NCBI GenBank assembly: GCA_963920665.1
Contig: OY987273.1
Coordinates: 6,388,501 to 6,452,500, forward strand
Source of the DNA: Straminergon stramineum
Taxonomy: Eukaryota > Streptophyta > Bryopsida > Hypnales > Calliergonaceae
Reading direction: 5' to 3'
Length of the DNA: 64,000 bases
Shown: positions 61,799-64,000 of the stretch, in pieces
Numbering within the stretch: position 1 is the first letter of the stretch
Layout: each line of letters begins with the position of its first letter
Notes under the pieces: generated by a model
What the model saw: only the letters and a program-made list of their open reading frames with translations
Databases searched by the model: none
Told to the model about the DNA's origin: nothing
Made by a program: the position numbers and the translations under genes

Positions 61799-62560
61799 CA
61801 CTACTAGGAAATTTGTATCCAAATTAACAAAAAATGGACAAGAAAGTGTTGATTTGGATGTGTTGACTTGGACAATATCCAACAAAAACTTGTTGATTTT
61901 TTTGTTGATTTGGTCATGTGTAAATTTTTTAAAATTAAAAAAAATTAGACCATAGAGAAGCTACCACGTGGCAAATTGCCTTGTTAGCAAACAATAGAAT
62001 AATTGCCAATTGATGCTTGGCCACATACGCATACTAAAGAAGCAACTACCACATAGCCAAGTCAAAGACATGGAAGGCAGGTACTACTAAGAATCAAACC
62101 CTAAACCTCATGGCTAAGATCCAAGAGCACTTACCACTAAACTTTTTTGATTAGAATAGGAGTAGTATTTTGTTTATTTATTTATTTTCCTTGTTTCTCA
62201 ATTGCTTTGTAAAATTAGAAGACTTTGGAGGCCATTTAGGCATATTAGAATAACTTCCTTCAAAAAACTTTGAACTTAGAAAGTTGAAAAATCAAGCTAA
62301 CTTCCATCTCCAAAAATCGAGTTTTGATTTTTGGTGTTTTCAAAAACAAGTTAGGGATAAAAGTTAAAGAAGGTGCTTGAAAATGTCAAAAAAATGATCC
62401 TTGGTATCCCTTTTTAAATTTTGTCTATAATTTTTTTTGAAAGCTCAAAATCACAAATGGATTTTTAGAATTCAAAATTATCTTATTTTTTCAACTTTAT
62501 TGAGTTCAAAGTTTTTCAAGAAAAGTTGTTTTACTATGCCAAAACGACTACCAAAGTCTG
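61799..62560. mobile_element. Partial inverted copy of the 2.2-kb CACTA-like element
   Basis: It begins CACTACTAGGAAATTTG, then ATCCAAATTAACAAAAAATGG, and reproduces, in reverse order, the right-hand part of the 59450-61659 element: subterminal TTGTTGATTT words, tRNA-like segment, then foldback. The copies face each other head to head across 139 bp (61660-61798). The other end was not found. Confidence 0.6.
62220..62560. repeat. Foldback element, copy next to the inverted CACTA end
   Basis: AGACTTTGGAGGCCATTTAGG at 62220 pairs with the inverse of CCAAAGTCT at 62559. The inner core AAAAAACTTTGAACTTAG is mirrored by TTGAGTTCAAAGTTTTTC. Confidence 0.75.
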
Positions 62561-64000
62561 TTGAGTTTTAAAGTCACCAATTTGAGAATACCATCTTTCT
62601 TAGATGTAAAAAAGTAGTTGTAGTGAGAAGTTGAAATAGCAAAATGTAGTTAAATTATGGAGATATGTATTTAATTTACAAAATTTACTCATATGAAACC
62701 TCACATTGAATTCTTCATAGATCATTTTTTCTATTACTTAATGGGGTGTTTTTTAACCCTTAAGTGCACCATCGTCCATATTTTGGACAATGTACAAAAG
62801 AGAACTAGAATATCTTCATCATTGTGACATTTTTTCATCCAATTTTTTTTGGTAGTCTATTGTAATTGTTCTTTACAAAAAATTGAATGTCTAGCAATAG
62901 TATGGAATCCCCGTATTTTTTGAAAAATAAAAAGGACAAGAGGTCTCTGAAAACAATGGATTTTTTTATTGCTTTGTGATGCAACCAAGAGCAATGTCAA
63001 AAAATTTCGACTACTTCTTCTCTAATGTTACTAGACAATGCCTAGTTGTATGGGTTCTCTACGTTACCTTTTGTCCATGTCATGAATTTTTTATTCTGGT
63101 GGGCCAACAAAAGTGAAATTCTCAAAGCGCTTCTAGAATGTACACAAGGCAATTGTAGGTGATTTATAGTACACAGCTCACACTTGTCACTTATCCATGA
63201 CAAAGCGTCAATTTTGATCTCTAGATTCAATTGCTTGCCGCCTGTAGCTTCAATGCACACAACAACTATAACTCAAACTTCACTAATAGTATTATATAGA
63301 AGGAAACATAGTGATTGAAACAAAATTACATTGCCTACCTCTAGTCATTACACAGCTCTCAAGGTACAATGAGGATGTGGCTCTATATAGTGAATGCTCT
63401 ATTTTTAGGGAGTTGCATGTCCTTGGCAGAAATTGCTAGAAATTCTATTTGAGAGAGGAATTCCATTTTGCAGTAAACAAAGATCACCTTGGCCAACACT
63501 CTCAAATGCCTAAAACATTCATTATGTCATAGCTCTGCAAACGTTGCCACATGCATTAATGAAGTTATAATTGTACACCTTGATTAGCACTCCTCTTTTC
63601 TGCATAAAAAGATTTGCAATGTCTACAATGAAGCACTCCTGTATTCAGTTATATTACATTTTTGCATCGAACCACATTCACAGCTAGCATTGTCCTGTTT
63701 CTTCTAGTGAATTGTTATTGATTCTCTTCATCTTCCTAGTGTACACACGAGTACATAGACTTCACATGAAAGACCTACGCTTGAGGTGCTTGCTTCTTCT
63801 TTCTTTGACTCTTTGCAAAACTTATTTGATGTCATTTTCATCATCTATATTCTCTTCTTCAACACTTTGATGGGATCTTCCATGAGTTCAATGACTTGTC
63901 CTGTTCTCTGTCATACATTTGCAGAAGTGGTTTTCTAGTTCAGTAATTGTTTGTTTGGTATACATTGTTTTGTATGGAAACAATTAATCAAGGTCTTCAA
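62561..64000. other. Intergenic sequence, nothing recognised
   Basis: Composition becomes slightly less AT-rich after 63.0 kb. Short open frames such as 63042-63260 (-) have no recognisable domain. Confidence 0.4.

Noticed and set aside
1..64000. CRISPR array, bacterial operon or rRNA genes
   Set aside because: No regularly spaced direct repeats with unique spacers, no operon structure and no rRNA signatures were seen.

Overview
The window looks like nuclear DNA of a streptophyte, most likely a land plant with a large, repeat-filled, AT-rich genome. The reasons are GT-AG introns, plant-type CACTA, hAT, MULE and LTR elements, and nonsense mutations of the kind left by plant CG/CHG cytosine methylation. 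I cannot name the species. No intact cellular gene, rRNA or functional tRNA is supported; nearly everything coding is a decayed mobile-element or accessory gene.

Layout. 1-9 kb: AT-rich repeats (a foldback element, CAATATTG palindrome clusters, diverged copies of a TTAACC-ended element). 9-14.5 kb: a decayed retroelement-like protein gene (minus strand) and an unassigned coding fragment. 14.8-21.2 kb: a spliced minus-strand pseudogene of at least 11 exons that encodes a ParB-like domain followed by a permuted (beta-class order) DNA amino-methyltransferase domain; a 1.3-kb solo LTR sits at one of its splice acceptors. 22.4-25.7 kb: BED-finger hAT transposase pseudogene (minus). 26.6-30.0 kb: 1,130-codon RING-finger/coiled-coil pseudogene (minus). 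34.9-36.0 kb: zinc-domain protein with a Gly/Tyr/Ser-rich tail (plus). 37.7-39.2 kb: divergent protein-kinase-like pseudogene (plus). 43.7-46.8 kb: MULE-type transposase pseudogene (plus). 47-62 kb: non-autonomous CACTA-like elements, one 5.7 kb long with a 3-bp target duplication, with foldback elements nested in or beside them. 62.6-64 kb: nothing recognised.

Three signals tie 14.8-46.8 kb together. (1) The three genes on the left read leftward and the three on the right read rightward, away from about 32 kb. (2) Each has, on its 5-prime side, a GC-rich island of degenerate CGTCCG/GCGGAC motifs that stands out from the AT-rich surroundings. (3) The reading frames are otherwise long and open, and the in-frame stops are explained by C-to-T (or G-to-A) transitions in CAG, CAA, CGA or TGG codons. 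In addition, the RING protein and the Gly/Tyr-rich protein share the same N-terminal zinc domain, and a 139-140-bp tandem repeat lies beside both the methyltransferase gene and the MULE gene.

The most interesting possibility is that this is a methylated, silenced accessory cluster or giant composite element combining ParB-methyltransferase, transposases, RING protein, zinc-domain protein and kinase. The more conservative reading is independent insertions of families that share one type of promoter repeat. The sequence alone does not decide between them.
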